Assembly: GCA_049793155.1 (NCBI GenBank)
Contig: JBARBN010000185.1
Location: forward strand, 1-64,000
From: JALNZF01 sp049793155
GTDB taxonomy: Bacteria > Nitrospirota > UBA9217
Length of the DNA stretch: 64,000 nt
Direction: 5' to 3'
Shown here in pieces: positions 38,198 to 46,283 of the stretch (positions are counted from its first letter, which is position 1; every line of letters begins with the position of its first letter). The position numbers and the translations under genes are program-made. The notes under the pieces were generated by a model, which saw only the letters and a list, made by a program, of their open reading frames with translations, did not search any database and was not told where the DNA came from.

Positions 38198-39769
38198 TTA
38201 CTCCCACTCGATCGTGCTCGGCGGCTTGGACGAGATGTCATAGACCACGCGGTTCACACCCTTCACTTCGTTGATGATCCGGTTGGATACATTGCCCAGG
38301 AGCTCGTAAGGGACCTTCGCCCAGTCAGCGGTCATGCCGTCCTGGCTCGTGACCGCGCGGATCGCGACCACGTTCTCATAGGTACGTTCATCGCCCATCA
38401 CACCGACGGTCTTGATCGGGAGCAGTACGGCAAAGGACTGCCAGATCTCTTTATACAGTCCGGCCTTCTTGATTTCCTCGATCACAACGGCGTCGGCCTC
38501 CCGCAGGATCCTTAGCCGCGCCTCGGTCACCTCACCCAGGATGCGGATGGCCAGCCCCGGGCCGGGAAATGGCTGGCGATCGATGATATCGTCCGGCATC
38601 TTCATCTCGCGGCCGATGGCCCGCACCTCGTCCTTGAACAATTCTCTGAGCGGCTCCACGAGCTTCAACTTCATTTTCTCCGGCAAACCGCCGACGTTAT
38701 GGTGGGACTTGATGACCGCCGATGGACCTTTGAACGAAACGCTCTCGATCACATCGGGATAGAGCGTCCCCTGGACCAGGAACTCCGCCCCGCCAACCGC
38801 GTGCGCTTCCCGCTCGAACACCTCGATGAAGGTGTTTCCGATGATCTTCCGCTTCTTCTCCGGGTCCTCAACCCCTTTGAGCTTGGTGAGGAACTCTGTT
38901 GAAGCATCAACGTACTTGAGGTTCAACCCCATGTCCTTGAAGGAATGCTGCACCTTTTCGGCCTCGTCCTTGCGGAGGACGCCGTTGTTCACGAAGATGC
39001 AGGTAAGCTGCTTGCCGATCGCCTTGTGAACGAGCACGGCCGCAACGGAGGAGTCCACGCCGCCGGAAAGGCCGCACAAGGCCTGCTTGTTCCCCACGGT
39101 CTTCCGGATCTCGCCCACGGAATAGTCGACAAAGGAGGCCATGGTCCAGGTCGGCTCGCATGAGCAGATCGTGTACACGAAATTCCTGAGGATCTGCACG
39201 CCCTGCGGGGTATGCACCACTTCCGGATGGAACTGGACCCCGTAGAATTTTTTCTTATTATCCGCCATGGCAGCGGTCGGCGAATTGCCCGTATGAGCGA
39301 TGGCCGAGAACCCCGCGGGCATTCTCTCGATCCGGTCGCCGTGGCTCATCCAAACGACAGTTCCTAGTTCGGAGTTCGGAGTTCGGAGTTTCTCGCCTAT
39401 ATTCTTGAAAAGACCGGCCTCGACATCAATAACCAAGTCTGCCTTACCATACTCACGCTTTGCGGATTTTGCTACCTGTCCGCCGAGCACGTGGGTCAGA
39501 AGCTGCATGCCGTAGCAGATGCCGAGCACCGGGATGCCGAGTTCAAGATGCTCTTTATCGATGAGCGGCGCTCCGGCGTCGTACACGCTCGAGGGACCGC
39601 CGGACAGGATAAGCCCCTTCGGCCGGAAGGCCTTGACCTTGTCAAGTCCCGCATTGTAAGGAAAGATCTCGCAATAGACCCTGGCCTCGCGGACCCTGCG
39701 AGCGATAAGCTGGGTGTACTGCGACCCGAAGTCGAGAATAAGTATTCGTTCACTATGAATGTCGGACAA
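38198..39769 (-). CDS. guaA: GMP synthase (glutamine-hydrolysing)
   Basis: 523 residues. Class I amidotransferase domain with nucleophile C85 in GICYGMQ and FHPEV; PP-loop GLSGGVDSS; C-terminal dimer domain ending PSTIEWE. Converts XMP to GMP. Residues about 128-135 (KLRTPNSELG) are encoded by an in-frame heptamer array (39366-39393), an insertion just before the conserved VVWMSHGD. Confidence 0.97.
   Translation of the reverse strand: MSDIHSERILILDFGSQYTQLIARRVREARVYCEIFPYNAGLDKVKAFRPKGLILSGGPSSVYDAGAPLIDKEHLELGIPVLGICYGMQLLTHVLGGQVAKSAKREYGKADLVIDVEAGLFKNIGEKLRTPNSELGTVVWMSHGDRIERMPAGFSAIAHTGNSPTAAMADNKKKFYGVQFHPEVVHTPQGVQILRNFVYTICSCEPTWTMASFVDYSVGEIRKTVGNKQALCGLSGGVDSSVAAVLVHKAIGKQLTCIFVNNGVLRKDEAEKVQHSFKDMGLNLKYVDASTEFLTKLKGVEDPEKKRKIIGNTFIEVFEREAHAVGGAEFLVQGTLYPDVIESVSFKGPSAVIKSHHNVGGLPEKMKLKLVEPLRELFKDEVRAIGREMKMPDDIIDRQPFPGPGLAIRILGEVTEARLRILREADAVVIEEIKKAGLYKEIWQSFAVLLPIKTVGVMGDERTYENVVAIRAVTSQDGMTADWAKVPYELLGNVSNRIINEVKGVNRVVYDISSKPPSTIEWE
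39366..39393. repeat. Heptamer array G inside guaA
   Basis: Three exact AGTTCGG units plus a degenerate fourth (plus strand). Three units equal 21 nt, so the guaA frame is kept. The unit matches arrays E and J (complement of CGAACTC). Confidence 0.85.
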
Positions 39770-39860
39770 GGGAAACTCCTTTCAGCTCCGGGAAGTGACG
39801 GCATATTACCCTATGTTGCAAAGGCGTGTCAATCTGAAGATTTCCGCGGGAAAACTCGCC

Positions 39861-39890
39861 TTGACAACACTCTCGCTCATTGTTTATTAT
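39861..39890 (+). promoter_or_regulatory. Promoter of the HD-domain gene
   Basis: Perfect TTGACA (39861-39866), 18-bp spacer, TATTAT (39885-39890). The predicted start site coincides with the ATG at 39896, suggesting a leaderless transcript, or a later start at 40010. Confidence 0.6.
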
Positions 39891-39895
39891 GGACC

Positions 39896-40660
39896 ATGAC
39901 TCTGGCTGCATATCAGAAACTGCGGGATTCGGCGGTGAAATTGGCGGCAACCCTGCCGGTGCCTTCGTTCTATAACGAGCATTCATCGTTCATACGAAGA
40001 TCGGAGGAAATGCTTAAGGGGCATGAGCTGATCAGGCAATGCCGGGCCTATCTGGACGAGTCGCAGCTTGAATGCGCCCACGGACTCTGCCATTGCGAGG
40101 CCGTGGCGAGGGATGCCGGCGCAATCGTGCTCGCGGAGGGTGGCCTGCTGAGTATCAGCCCGTCAGAGATCGAACCTCTCTTTATCGCTGCGATCATCGC
40201 GGGCCTTCTGCACGATATCAAGCGCCGGGAGCAGGATCACGCGATCCAGGGAAGCATCGAGGCTGACAAGATCCTTTCAGCACTTGGCGTGGACGAACGC
40301 AGCCGGTCCTACATCACCTATGCGATCAGGAACCATGAGGCGTTCAAGTCCACCTGCGATCTGGATGACAAGGCGGGCTGCATGGTGAGCGATGCGCTCT
40401 ATGACGCGGACAAGTTCCGGTGGGGCCCTGAGAACTTCAGCACCACGCTCTGGATCATGGTAACAGCGCACAACACGCCGCTTGACGCGCTGCACCGGAC
40501 GTTCCGGGAGAAGATGAAGGGTATCGAGAAAATAAAAGAAACCTTCCGGACCGGCACGGGAAAGCGGTTCGGCCCGGAATTCATTGACCAGGGTCTCGTG
40601 ATCGGGGATGCGATCTATGCGGAACTGAACATATTGCTTAAATACCCTGCAGAGGGATGA
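39896..40660 (+). CDS. HD-domain protein (predicted phosphohydrolase)
   Basis: 254 residues. HD metal motifs: HGLCHCEAV and LLHDIKRRE, plus the Asp of DADKF. Substrate unknown. Alternative start: ATG at 40010 with GGAGG very close upstream, giving 216 residues that still contain the whole HD core. Its stop codon lies within heptamer array H. Confidence 0.8.
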   Translation: MTLAAYQKLRDSAVKLAATLPVPSFYNEHSSFIRRSEEMLKGHELIRQCRAYLDESQLECAHGLCHCEAVARDAGAIVLAEGGLLSISPSEIEPLFIAAIIAGLLHDIKRREQDHAIQGSIEADKILSALGVDERSRSYITYAIRNHEAFKSTCDLDDKAGCMVSDALYDADKFRWGPENFSTTLWIMVTAHNTPLDALHRTFREKMKGIEKIKETFRTGTGKRFGPEFIDQGLVIGDAIYAELNILLKYPAEG

Positions 40661-40678
40661 CTCCTGACTCCTGACTCC
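40658..40678. repeat. Heptamer array H at convergent gene ends
   Basis: Three exact TGACTCC units. The first supplies the TGA stop of the HD gene; the last base is the first of the complement of the TAG stop of the YkgJ gene. Confidence 0.8.
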
Positions 40679-41586
40679 TAATCAATGTCCCCGATCTGCC
40701 CCTTCTCCTTGTTCCCATAAACCCTCCGCAGCACGGCGTCCGTACGTTCCTTGCGCGCCTCGGGAACCCCGTCTCTGATCTTGAGCGTCTCCTCCGCGAA
40801 CATCGCTGACCTGAGCCATTCATATCCGAGCTTCAGGAGCTCCTCGTCGTCGGTACGGACCTTCTCGATCCGCTCGGCCGGGATATCGTAGGTCTCGAGA
40901 AAACTGCTCCCGAAAACAAACTCCCTGAAATAGTCGGTATTGGTACTGACCATGAAGAACATCTGGTTCTTGATCTCGGGGAACTCCTTCTCGCCAAAGG
41001 ACTTCTTTTTGATCAGGATCTCCATCCAGCCGCGGTTCATGTCATCATAGTGGTCCGCACTCTGGTCCTTGCGCCACTCGGCAATGGTCCAGTCCTTGTC
41101 CTCCTCGAACCCCTTGCAGTGGTCCTCTTTTACCATAAAATAAAACTCGTCCTTGCCGCCCTCCGCGTCCTTCTTCCGGAGGGTCGCCATGCCCAGGGGA
41201 TAGTATCGGCAGTTGCTCGGCCGGTCCTCGTACACGGTGCAGCCGCCGGGCGTTACAAAGGGACAACTCTTCTTTTCATCAGTGCCCATCTTGAGGATTA
41301 TCACCGGAAGCAGCGTCTTCGCCAGGATCTCGATGGTACAATATTGATTGATAAAATCCTCGGTCGTCATGCCGAGCCGCTTCCTGAGACGAAGCAGGTC
41401 GTAGGGCGGCAGTACGATGTTGATATCGCTGCAGCAGGCGGTAAAGCATGAAACACCCTTGTGACAGCGAAACTTGAACCTGCTGTTCTCCGTCAATTTG
41501 ACCGGCACGACCTTGTCGGTCTTGCTCTTTTTTAACGGTTCGATATCGAAATCTTCCGGCTGCATTTCCTTTTTCTTATCCTTCAT
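40678..41586 (-). CDS. YkgJ-family cysteine-cluster protein
   Basis: 302 residues. Putative metal or Fe-S cluster Cys pattern: FRCHKGVSCFTACC near residues 40-52, then CPFVTPGGCTVYEDRPSNCRYYP. The family is of unknown function, often linked to Fe-S or zinc. Longer than the typical 120-230 residues owing to an acidic C-terminal region. Confidence 0.87.
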   Translation of the reverse strand: MKDKKKEMQPEDFDIEPLKKSKTDKVVPVKLTENSRFKFRCHKGVSCFTACCSDINIVLPPYDLLRLRKRLGMTTEDFINQYCTIEILAKTLLPVIILKMGTDEKKSCPFVTPGGCTVYEDRPSNCRYYPLGMATLRKKDAEGGKDEFYFMVKEDHCKGFEEDKDWTIAEWRKDQSADHYDDMNRGWMEILIKKKSFGEKEFPEIKNQMFFMVSTNTDYFREFVFGSSFLETYDIPAERIEKVRTDDEELLKLGYEWLRSAMFAEETLKIRDGVPEARKERTDAVLRRVYGNKEKGQIGDID

Positions 41587-41604
41587 CGCCCTCTATCCTC
41601 TCCA

Positions 41605-41622
41605 CGCAGGCTGAAGCCTGCG
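41605..41622. repeat. Small hairpin CGCAGGC-TGAA-GCCTGCG
   Basis: A perfect 7-bp inverted repeat with a TGAA loop between the YkgJ and HDIG genes; resembles a common dispersed intergenic hairpin. Confidence 0.55.
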
Positions 41623-41642
41623 ACTACCAACGTGCTCTTTGT

Positions 41643-41663
41643 CCTGACTCTTGACTCCTGGCA
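41643..41663. repeat. Heptamer array I
   Basis: CCTGACT, CTTGACT, CCTGGCA: three degenerate units ending at the stop codon of the HDIG gene. Confidence 0.6.
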
Positions 41664-42158
41664 CTACCCCATCCATCCCTGTATCTCGTTATGCTGCTTT
41701 ATAAAAAGCTCAACACCTTCGTGGTCGGGGCCCAGAATATTCTTGAACCTGTCGAGCGCTTCGTAAAACGGCATCTCGCGTGCACCGCTGGTCAGATTGT
41801 CAGCATAGGAGACGATCTTCTCTTCGGCTGTCAACGGCAGATAATCTTTTTGAGGAAGTCCGAGCCGAGCCGCTTCAGCTGCAGTAATGCCTGCGCCGAT
41901 GTGTCTCTCAATGATCAGCACCAGCTGATCCGGAAAACCGAGCTCGCGCGCAATTTCAACACCGACGACAGCATGATCGATACCGTGGGTCCTGGCCCTG
42001 CCGATGTCATGAAAGAGACCGCCCTGTCTGACCAGTTCCCGGTCAAGAGAAGCCTTGACACGCCCGGCAAGGGAAACCGCACTCTTGGAAACAGCAATGC
42101 AATGAGCGACCACATCTCTGGAGCAACCGGCAGCGATTAAGACCTCGACATCCCGCAT
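41664..42158 (-). CDS. HDIG-domain protein
   Basis: 164 residues with an HD domain: AHCIAVSKSAV, GGLFHDIGRAR, HAVVGVEIA, ERHIGAGI, YADNL. Matches the small stand-alone HDIG proteins (TIGR00295-like). Probable phosphohydrolase; substrate unknown. Confidence 0.85.
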   Translation of the reverse strand: MRDVEVLIAAGCSRDVVAHCIAVSKSAVSLAGRVKASLDRELVRQGGLFHDIGRARTHGIDHAVVGVEIARELGFPDQLVLIIERHIGAGITAAEAARLGLPQKDYLPLTAEEKIVSYADNLTSGAREMPFYEALDRFKNILGPDHEGVELFIKQHNEIQGWMG

Positions 42159-42220
42159 AGCCCGGGAATAATACCACTTTATAAAAAAATTTCAAATGGA
42201 GAAACCAGCGCCCGATGTGA

Positions 42221-42253
42221 TAAAAAAAGGCTGCCCCATCGAATGGGGCAGCC
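42221..42253 (-). terminator. Terminator of the sulfate-reduction block
   Basis: A near-perfect 11-bp stem GGCTGCCCCAT/ATGGGGCAGCC (42229-42253) is followed on the minus strand by seven T. It lies 20 bp after the hppA stop. Confidence 0.93.
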
Positions 42254-42272
42254 TGGTGAAAATGAATGCCGC

Positions 42273-44351
42273 TTACTTGATCAACGGAACAATGAGCAGT
42301 GCAACGATGTTGATGACCTTGATCATCGGGTTGATGGCCGGTCCTGCGGTGTCCTTGTAAGGATCGCCGACCGTATCGCCGGTTACCGAGGCCTTGTGTC
42401 CTTCGCTGCCCTTCTTGTGCACGACGCCCTTGCTGTCCGTGACGCCGTCCTCAAAGGACTTCTTGGCATTGTCCCATGCGCCGCCGCCGGAGGTCATGGC
42501 AATGGCCTGGAACAAACCGGTCACAATGGCGCCGATAAGTACGCCGCCAAGGGCTTCTTTGCCCAGGAAGAGACCAACCAGCACCGGTACGACCACCGGA
42601 AGGAGCGCCGGGAGCATCATCTCATGGATGGCGCTCTTGGTCACGATGTCAACGCACTTGCCGTACTCCGGCTTGCCGGTGCCTTCCATGATGCCTTTGA
42701 TCTCGCGGAACTGTCTGCGAACTTCCTCCACCACGCCGCCTGCAGCCTTAGCCACGGACTCCATCAGGAGCGCGCCGAAGTAGTAGGGGAGCAGGCCGCC
42801 GATGAACAGGCCGCAAAGGACCATGGGGTTCGAAAGGTCGAACAGGACCGTGGTGCCGAAGGAGCGTGAATATTCCGAGAACAGCACCAACGCGGCCAGC
42901 GCTGCGGAGCCGATAGCGTAGCCCTTGGTCACTGCCTTGGTGGTGTTGCCGACCGCGTCGAGGGGATCCGTGATGTCGCGGATCTCTTTCGGGAGGTGGG
43001 CCATTTCTGCGACACCGCCGGCGTTATCCGTGATCGGGCCGTAGGAGTCGATGGCCACAACAATGCCGGTCATGGAGAGCATGGACACCGCTGCCAGCGC
43101 GATGGCAAAGATGCCGCCGGATGCTGCGTTCGCCTGACCGGAGAATCCGCCGCCGAGCCAGTATGCGCCGAGGATCGATGCAACGATCACGAGAACCGGC
43201 GCTGAGGTGGCCTTCATGCTGACCGCGAGTCCGGCGATCACGTTTGTGCCGTGGCCGGTGAGGCTCGCCTGTGCAATGTGCTGCACCGGGGGATATTCTT
43301 TAGCAGTGAAATACTCGGTGATCCACACAATCAGGCCGGTGAGGGCAAGGCCGATGAGGGAGATGAAGAACACGGTGTTCGCCGTAAAGACACCGGCATT
43401 CGGGCCGAGGTCGGAAATAAAGCTTTTGGCCACAAAATAGAACGCTATTGCCGCGATAACGCCTGCAACGGCCAATCCCTTATACAGGGCGCCCATGATG
43501 TAGTTGTTCTTGCCAAGTCTCACGAAGTAAGTGCCTACGATGGAAGCAATGATCGAAACAGCGCCGAGCATGAGGGGGAACTCGATCCAGGGGCTGTCCG
43601 CGCCGAACACGGTCTTGGCCAGCAGCATGGCGGCCACGAGCGTTACCGTGTAGGTCTCATAGAGGTCAGCTGCCATACCAGCGCAGTCGCCCACGTTGTC
43701 GCCCACATTGTCGGCGATCACAGCCGGGTTGCGGGGATCGTCTTCGGGGATGTTCTTCTCAACCTTACCCACGAGGTCGGCGCCCACGTCAGCGGCCTTG
43801 GTGTAGATGCCGCCCGCGATACGGGCGAACACGCTCATGAGGGAGCAGCCGAAGCCGAGCCCGATGAGAGCAGTGGAGACCTGCTCAGCCGGAGCATAGG
43901 TCTTGGCGATGAGGTAAAAACCGGCAAGGCCGATGATGCCAAGGCCCACGACCATGATGCCGGTCACGGAGCCGCCCTTGAAAGCGAGGCTGAGCGCGGC
44001 CTGGAGGCCTTTGCTTGCTGCAGCTGCCGTACGAACGTTCGCGCGGAGCGACACCCACATGCCGATGTAACCGGCAAGGGCGGAACCCACCGTACCGATG
44101 ATAAATCCGAGGGCTGCCCACTTCCCGAGTGCGGGAACGAAGAACAGGATTCCCACCAGGATCACGGCGACGATTGCAACCGTTCTGTACTCGCGCGCTA
44201 TGAACGCGTTAGCGCCTTCCTTCACTGCATTGGAAATGTCGATCATTTTCTGATTGCCTGAATCCTGTTTGTTCACCCAGATCGCGGTTATGATGCCGTA
44301 AATAACGCCGGCGACGCCGCATACGAGGGCAAATAAAATCGTGTTGCTCAT
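42273..44351 (-). CDS. hppA: Membrane-bound proton-pumping pyrophosphatase, K+-independent
   Basis: 692 residues, about 16 transmembrane helices. Substrate motif DVGADLVGKVE and DNVGDNVGD are intact. The motif GNTTKAVTKGYAIGSA has Lys where K+-dependent enzymes have Ala, so it is predicted K+-independent and H+-pumping. In a sulfate reducer it conserves the energy of PPi released by Sat, which fits its place at the end of this block. Confidence 0.96.
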   Translation of the reverse strand: MSNTILFALVCGVAGVIYGIITAIWVNKQDSGNQKMIDISNAVKEGANAFIAREYRTVAIVAVILVGILFFVPALGKWAALGFIIGTVGSALAGYIGMWVSLRANVRTAAAASKGLQAALSLAFKGGSVTGIMVVGLGIIGLAGFYLIAKTYAPAEQVSTALIGLGFGCSLMSVFARIAGGIYTKAADVGADLVGKVEKNIPEDDPRNPAVIADNVGDNVGDCAGMAADLYETYTVTLVAAMLLAKTVFGADSPWIEFPLMLGAVSIIASIVGTYFVRLGKNNYIMGALYKGLAVAGVIAAIAFYFVAKSFISDLGPNAGVFTANTVFFISLIGLALTGLIVWITEYFTAKEYPPVQHIAQASLTGHGTNVIAGLAVSMKATSAPVLVIVASILGAYWLGGGFSGQANAASGGIFAIALAAVSMLSMTGIVVAIDSYGPITDNAGGVAEMAHLPKEIRDITDPLDAVGNTTKAVTKGYAIGSAALAALVLFSEYSRSFGTTVLFDLSNPMVLCGLFIGGLLPYYFGALLMESVAKAAGGVVEEVRRQFREIKGIMEGTGKPEYGKCVDIVTKSAIHEMMLPALLPVVVPVLVGLFLGKEALGGVLIGAIVTGLFQAIAMTSGGGAWDNAKKSFEDGVTDSKGVVHKKGSEGHKASVTGDTVGDPYKDTAGPAINPMIKVINIVALLIVPLIK

Positions 44352-44498
44352 TAGATCTCCTCCTTTTAAGTTGATTTATATTACAATAACATCAGTCTGA
44401 ATAATTGCGGGCCGCCGCATCCGCGATCAGCCTTGTGGTACCGAATCGAATCGTTTTACTCCTTCCGCATCCCTCCCTCATGAGTTTGTAAGACCGGC

Positions 44499-44936
44499 TT
44501 AGACCTCGAACTTACCGCCGATCATGTCTTTCAAATATATATTTTCAGCCTTTAAGTTCTTCACCAGCACCCGGACCACGTCCCGCATGGACAGGAGTCC
44601 CACCAGACCGCTCTCTTCAATGACCGGGGTATGGCGAATATTGTTCTGGATCATGATGGCCATAACGTAGTCCAGATCATCACCCGGCTTGACCACGAGA
44701 AGGTTCGTGCTCATGACGTTCTTGATGGTCACGTCCTTGCACTGGTGCGACTCGTCCGCGGCGTTCTTGACGATATCTCGTTCCGTTACGATGCCGACGA
44801 GCGCCCCCCGGTCCATGACCAGAAGCGCCCCGATGTTGCACTCCGCCATCTGTTTTGCCGCATCGAGCAGTGATTTTTCGCCCGTGATGCTGAAGCACTC
44901 CAGTCCCTTGATGCTTAATAGTTCTTTGACTTTCAT
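44499..44936 (-). CDS. Two-CBS-domain protein
   Basis: 145 residues made only of two CBS domains (MVERDIVKNAA-like region reading VTERDIVKNAA, and LLSMRDVVRVLVKNL). CBS pairs bind adenosine nucleotides. Placed between qmoC and hppA in a pathway that makes AMP and APS, so an energy-sensing role is possible but not shown. Confidence 0.9.
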   Translation of the reverse strand: MKVKELLSIKGLECFSITGEKSLLDAAKQMAECNIGALLVMDRGALVGIVTERDIVKNAADESHQCKDVTIKNVMSTNLLVVKPGDDLDYVMAIMIQNNIRHTPVIEESGLVGLLSMRDVVRVLVKNLKAENIYLKDMIGGKFEV

Positions 44937-44954
44937 GGGTTCTCCGATTTCTTG

Positions 44955-45024
44955 TCATTCCCGAAAGCCTTAATCGGGAATATGATCTGAAACCATATCC
45001 CCGATAGAAGCGCTCGGGGATGAC
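44955..45024. repeat. REP-like palindromic element (GTCATTCCCG type), copy 2
   Basis: GTCATTCCCGA/TCGGGAAT and ATCCCCGA/TCGGGGATGAC arms around a central ATGATCTGAAACCAT palindrome. Related to 14521-14640; lies between qmoC and the CBS gene. Confidence 0.6.
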
Positions 45025-45041
45025 CGTCTGATGGCTTCAAC

Positions 45042-46205
45042 CTATTTCTTATCGCGGCCGCTGTTTTTCACAAAGACCATCGCGGTCGTGCGATAGAAAA
45101 GGTGCGCGAACTTCGAATATGGCGCATAGGCGAACAACGACCAGATGAACACGAGGTGAAAATAATATACAACATATCCGGCATTCATATCAGCCAGTCT
45201 GAGCGCCCAGGAAAGCATCCCGGTCGCGCCGACACCGAACACGATCAACAGGAAGATCCAGTCGAAATAGGAGCCGAGACCCGCCTTGCCGGCCTTTGCA
45301 AATCGATTGAGCAGGATGATGACGAAACCCGCCGCGAACGCGATCGAGCTGACAAGAGCGAGGATCTTCACGGGGTCATTGATCGGATAGGGTGACTCGC
45401 CGAAGTGAAACGGACCGAACGGCTGGATACCAAACAACTCATTTCCATAGAGATAGCCGACAGCCCACATCGTGACGAGTGTAAGCCCTGCGAATGAATA
45501 GAACAGGAGCAGGTGGCCCCACTGCCGGAGGCGGTTCACATTACAGTCAGCAAACTTCGAATGGGCTAGGATGGTCGTTACGGACGAGATGATGTCTCCT
45601 ACGAGACTGCCGCTGGACTGCATCTCCCCTGCCTGCGCCTTCATCCCTGCCCAGAGCCGCTTGATGCCCACAAAGGCCGATATCGCCGCAAAGATCGCCG
45701 TGAGAGTGAATGTCACGTCAATTTGGGGGAATACCGGCATAAATAAGTGATATGCCATTGCCCCTTCGGCGTTCCGCGGTACTCCGCTGAAACTCTTATA
45801 CGGCATGATGAGATAGAAAAGCACCATGGGGATGGCGAACATGAGCCAGATCAGCTTGGGGTCCGTAGCGATCTTCGCGAACAGGGGCACCATCGATACG
45901 TGCTTGATGCTCTGTTTGCGTATCGCATTCAAGACCTCGCCGGGCTTTGCGCCGCGCGGGCAGTAGGCCGTGCAGTCGCTGCACTGGTGGCAAAGCCACA
46001 CATCGGCGCTCGTGATGAGCTTGTCCTTCTGGCCCCACTGGGCCAGGACCATCTCCTTGCGCGGGAACGGGTTCCCCTCCGGCGTGACGTTGCAGACCAC
46101 CGAGCAGGTTGCGCACTGATAGCACTTCTTCAGGGACTCGCCGCCGCCTTTGATTATCTCGTTCACGAACGCTAGGTCCGGTTTAATGACCGTTGCTTCT
46201 GACAT
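45042..46205 (-). CDS. qmoC: Quinone-interacting oxidoreductase subunit QmoC
   Basis: 387 residues: N-terminal HdrC-like ferredoxin domain with two CxxCxxC...C clusters (CYQCATCSVVC; CHQCSDCTAYC) and a C-terminal six-helix cytochrome-b-like HdrE membrane domain. Takes electrons from menaquinol for QmoAB and APS reductase. Confidence 0.95.
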   Translation of the reverse strand: MSEATVIKPDLAFVNEIIKGGGESLKKCYQCATCSVVCNVTPEGNPFPRKEMVLAQWGQKDKLITSADVWLCHQCSDCTAYCPRGAKPGEVLNAIRKQSIKHVSMVPLFAKIATDPKLIWLMFAIPMVLFYLIMPYKSFSGVPRNAEGAMAYHLFMPVFPQIDVTFTLTAIFAAISAFVGIKRLWAGMKAQAGEMQSSGSLVGDIISSVTTILAHSKFADCNVNRLRQWGHLLLFYSFAGLTLVTMWAVGYLYGNELFGIQPFGPFHFGESPYPINDPVKILALVSSIAFAAGFVIILLNRFAKAGKAGLGSYFDWIFLLIVFGVGATGMLSWALRLADMNAGYVVYYFHLVFIWSLFAYAPYSKFAHLFYRTTAMVFVKNSGRDKK

Positions 46206-46244
46206 GTATGTCCTCCCGTTACTCTGGTTAGGGTTGTTTATTTT

Positions 46245-46279
46245 TTGACTCCGAACTCCAAACTCAACACTCCGAACTA
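46245..46279. repeat. Heptamer array J (qmoB-qmoC gap)
   Basis: Five tandem units TTGACTC, CGAACTC, CAAACTC, AACACTC, CGAACTA right after the qmoB stop. Same unit type as arrays E and G. Confidence 0.78.
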
Positions 46280-46283
46280 AAAC

